Origin: Cupriavidus sp. WKF15
GTDB taxonomy: Bacteria > Pseudomonadota > Gammaproteobacteria > Burkholderiales > Burkholderiaceae
Assembly: GCF_029278605.1 (NCBI RefSeq)
Contig: NZ_CP119573.1
Span: 1,674,001-1,738,000, forward strand
Direction: 5' to 3'
DNA: 64,000 nt
The translations under genes were made by a program, and so were the position numbers. Below the pieces are notes generated by a model. That model was not told the DNA's origin and did no database searches. It worked only from the letters and a program-made list of their open reading frames with translations. This document shows, piece by piece, positions 63,097 to 64,000 of the stretch (positions are counted from its first letter, which is position 1; each line of letters begins with the position of its first letter).

Positions 63097-64000
63097 TCAG
63101 CGCTTGAGCAGCGGGCATTGCGACTTCGATACCGGCATGAAGGCCTGGTCGCCCGGCACCGTCGCCAGCACCTTGTAGTAGTCCCACGGATACTTGGACT
63201 CCGCCGGGCTCTTCACCTCGAACAGGTACATGTCGTGGATCATGCGGCCGTCTTCGCGGATGCGGCCATTCTTCGCAAAGAAGTCGTTGATCGGCATGGA
63301 CTTCATCTTCTTCATCACCGCGGCGGTTTCGTCGGTGCCCGCGGCCTGCACGGCTTTCAGGTAGTGCATGACCGATGAATAGGCGCCCGCCTGGCTCATG
63401 TTCGGCATCTTCTTCACCTTCTCGAAGTAGCGCCGCGACCAGGCCCGCGTGGCGTCGTTCATGTCCCAGTAGAAGGCCTCGGTCAGCACCAGCCCGGCGG
63501 CCGTCTTCAGGCCGATCGCATGGATATCGTTGATGTAGAGCAGCAGGCCGGCCATGCGCTGCGCGCCGTTGCGGGTCAGGCCGAATTCAGATGCAGCCTT
63601 GATCGCGTTGACGGTGTCGCCGCCCGCATTGGCCAGGCCTACCACCTGCGCCTTGCTGGCCTGTGCCTGCAGCAGGTAGGACGCGAAGTCGCTCGCGCCG
63701 ATGGGGTGGCGCGCGGCGCCCAGCACCTTGCCGCCGGCTTCGTTGATCACCGCGGTGGCCGACTCCTGCAGCGTGTGCCCGAAGGCATAGTCGGCGGTCA
63801 GGAAGAACCAGGTCTTGCCGCCACGCTGCACCATGGCGCGCGCGGTGGTATTGGCGAGCGCATAGGTGTCGTACGCATAGTGCACCGACACCGGCGTGCA
63901 CAGGTCGTTGGTGATGCGCTCGCTGCCGGGGCCTGAGAACACCACGATGTGGTTTTTCTGCTTGGCTACGTCGAGCACGGCCAGCGCCGGCGCGGATGCC
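63097..64000 (-). CDS. Liv-type ABC substrate-binding protein, N-terminus beyond window
   Basis: About 301 C-terminal residues are visible; the frame is open through the right edge, so signal peptide and start lie outside. Peripla_BP_6 fold: VVFSGPGSERITNDLCTPVS, WFFLTADYAFGHTLQESATA, ALVLTEAF-like central strand and the C-terminal DYYKVLATVPGDQAFMPVSK. It heads, or belongs to, the operon of thiolase-like, DUF35, Bug and acyl-CoA synthetase genes, so a carboxylic acid or aromatic ligand is likely. Confidence 0.92.
   Translation of the reverse strand, partial: ASAPALAVLDVAKQKNHIVVFSGPGSERITNDLCTPVSVHYAYDTYALANTTARAMVQRGGKTWFFLTADYAFGHTLQESATAVINEAGGKVLGAARHPIGASDFASYLLQAQASKAQVVGLANAGGDTVNAIKAASEFGLTRNGAQRMAGLLLYINDIHAIGLKTAAGLVLTEAFYWDMNDATRAWSRRYFEKVKKMPNMSQAGAYSSVMHYLKAVQAAGTDETAAVMKKMKSMPINDFFAKNGRIREDGRMIHDMYLFEVKSPAESKYPWDYYKVLATVPGDQAFMPVSKSQCPLLKR

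Overview
The window is GC-rich, densely packed chromosomal DNA of a free-living betaproteobacterium, most likely Cupriavidus or a close relative in the Burkholderiaceae. The inference rests on three Bug/TctC solute receptors, Liv-type ABC transporters, a czcICBA-type metal efflux locus, an xsc-pta-tauE sulfonate module and the general gene style. I see no rRNA, tRNA, CRISPR array, IS element or prophage. All taxonomic and functional calls come from reading the sequence; no search was run.

Region 1 (1-3130) is a selenium locus: a selD/senC-type selenophosphate synthetase (cut by the left edge), a SenB-type selenosugar synthase, and a divergent SenA-type selenoneine synthase. Together they match the senABC pathway for selenoneine. 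The senA and senB start codons overlap head to head. Region 2 (3176-7051) is a sulfoacetaldehyde module, xsc-pta-tauE, with a good sigma70 promoter and a palindromic operator candidate. Region 3 (7505-10859) is a four-gene operon: DUF305 protein, YVTN beta-propeller, ECF sigma factor, anti-sigma factor. Region 4 (10860-11721) holds no convincing gene but has nested inverted repeats.

Region 5 (11722-15533) has two tandem Bug receptors and a GntR/UTRA regulator, divergent from an amidohydrolase across a 14-bp palindrome. Region 6 (15677-22004) is a czcI-czcC-czcB-czcA-like RND metal efflux operon ending in a strong terminator. Region 7 (22026-36913) is mixed: two MFS transporters, a chemoreceptor, a PagL-like lipid A deacylase, a type Vd (PlpD-like) patatin autotransporter, a MASE1-PAS membrane protein coupled to an alpha/beta hydrolase with a cysteine in the nucleophile position, small secreted proteins and a di-heme peroxidase. 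Region 8 (37135-46443) has an AcpA-type phosphoesterase, a GlxA regulator with divergent SDR, an entericidin-like lipoprotein, an AraC regulator with divergent two-component flavin monooxygenase-like genes, and an EamA exporter.

Region 9 (46433-46988) contains a 91-residue protein of unknown function under two LexA-type SOS boxes, plus a 37-residue micro-ORF. Region 10 (47103-58387) is a nitrogen-compound catabolic locus: FadR-type regulator, promoter and operator, a complete Liv ABC transporter, an M20-type carbamoylase, an M81 hydrolase, then a LysR regulator and a class III omega-aminotransferase. Region 11 (58412-64000) is a single minus-strand operon for an acyl-CoA route: Liv-type binding protein (cut by the right edge), cysteine-less thiolase-like protein, DUF35 partner, Bug receptor and NDP-forming acyl-CoA synthetase.
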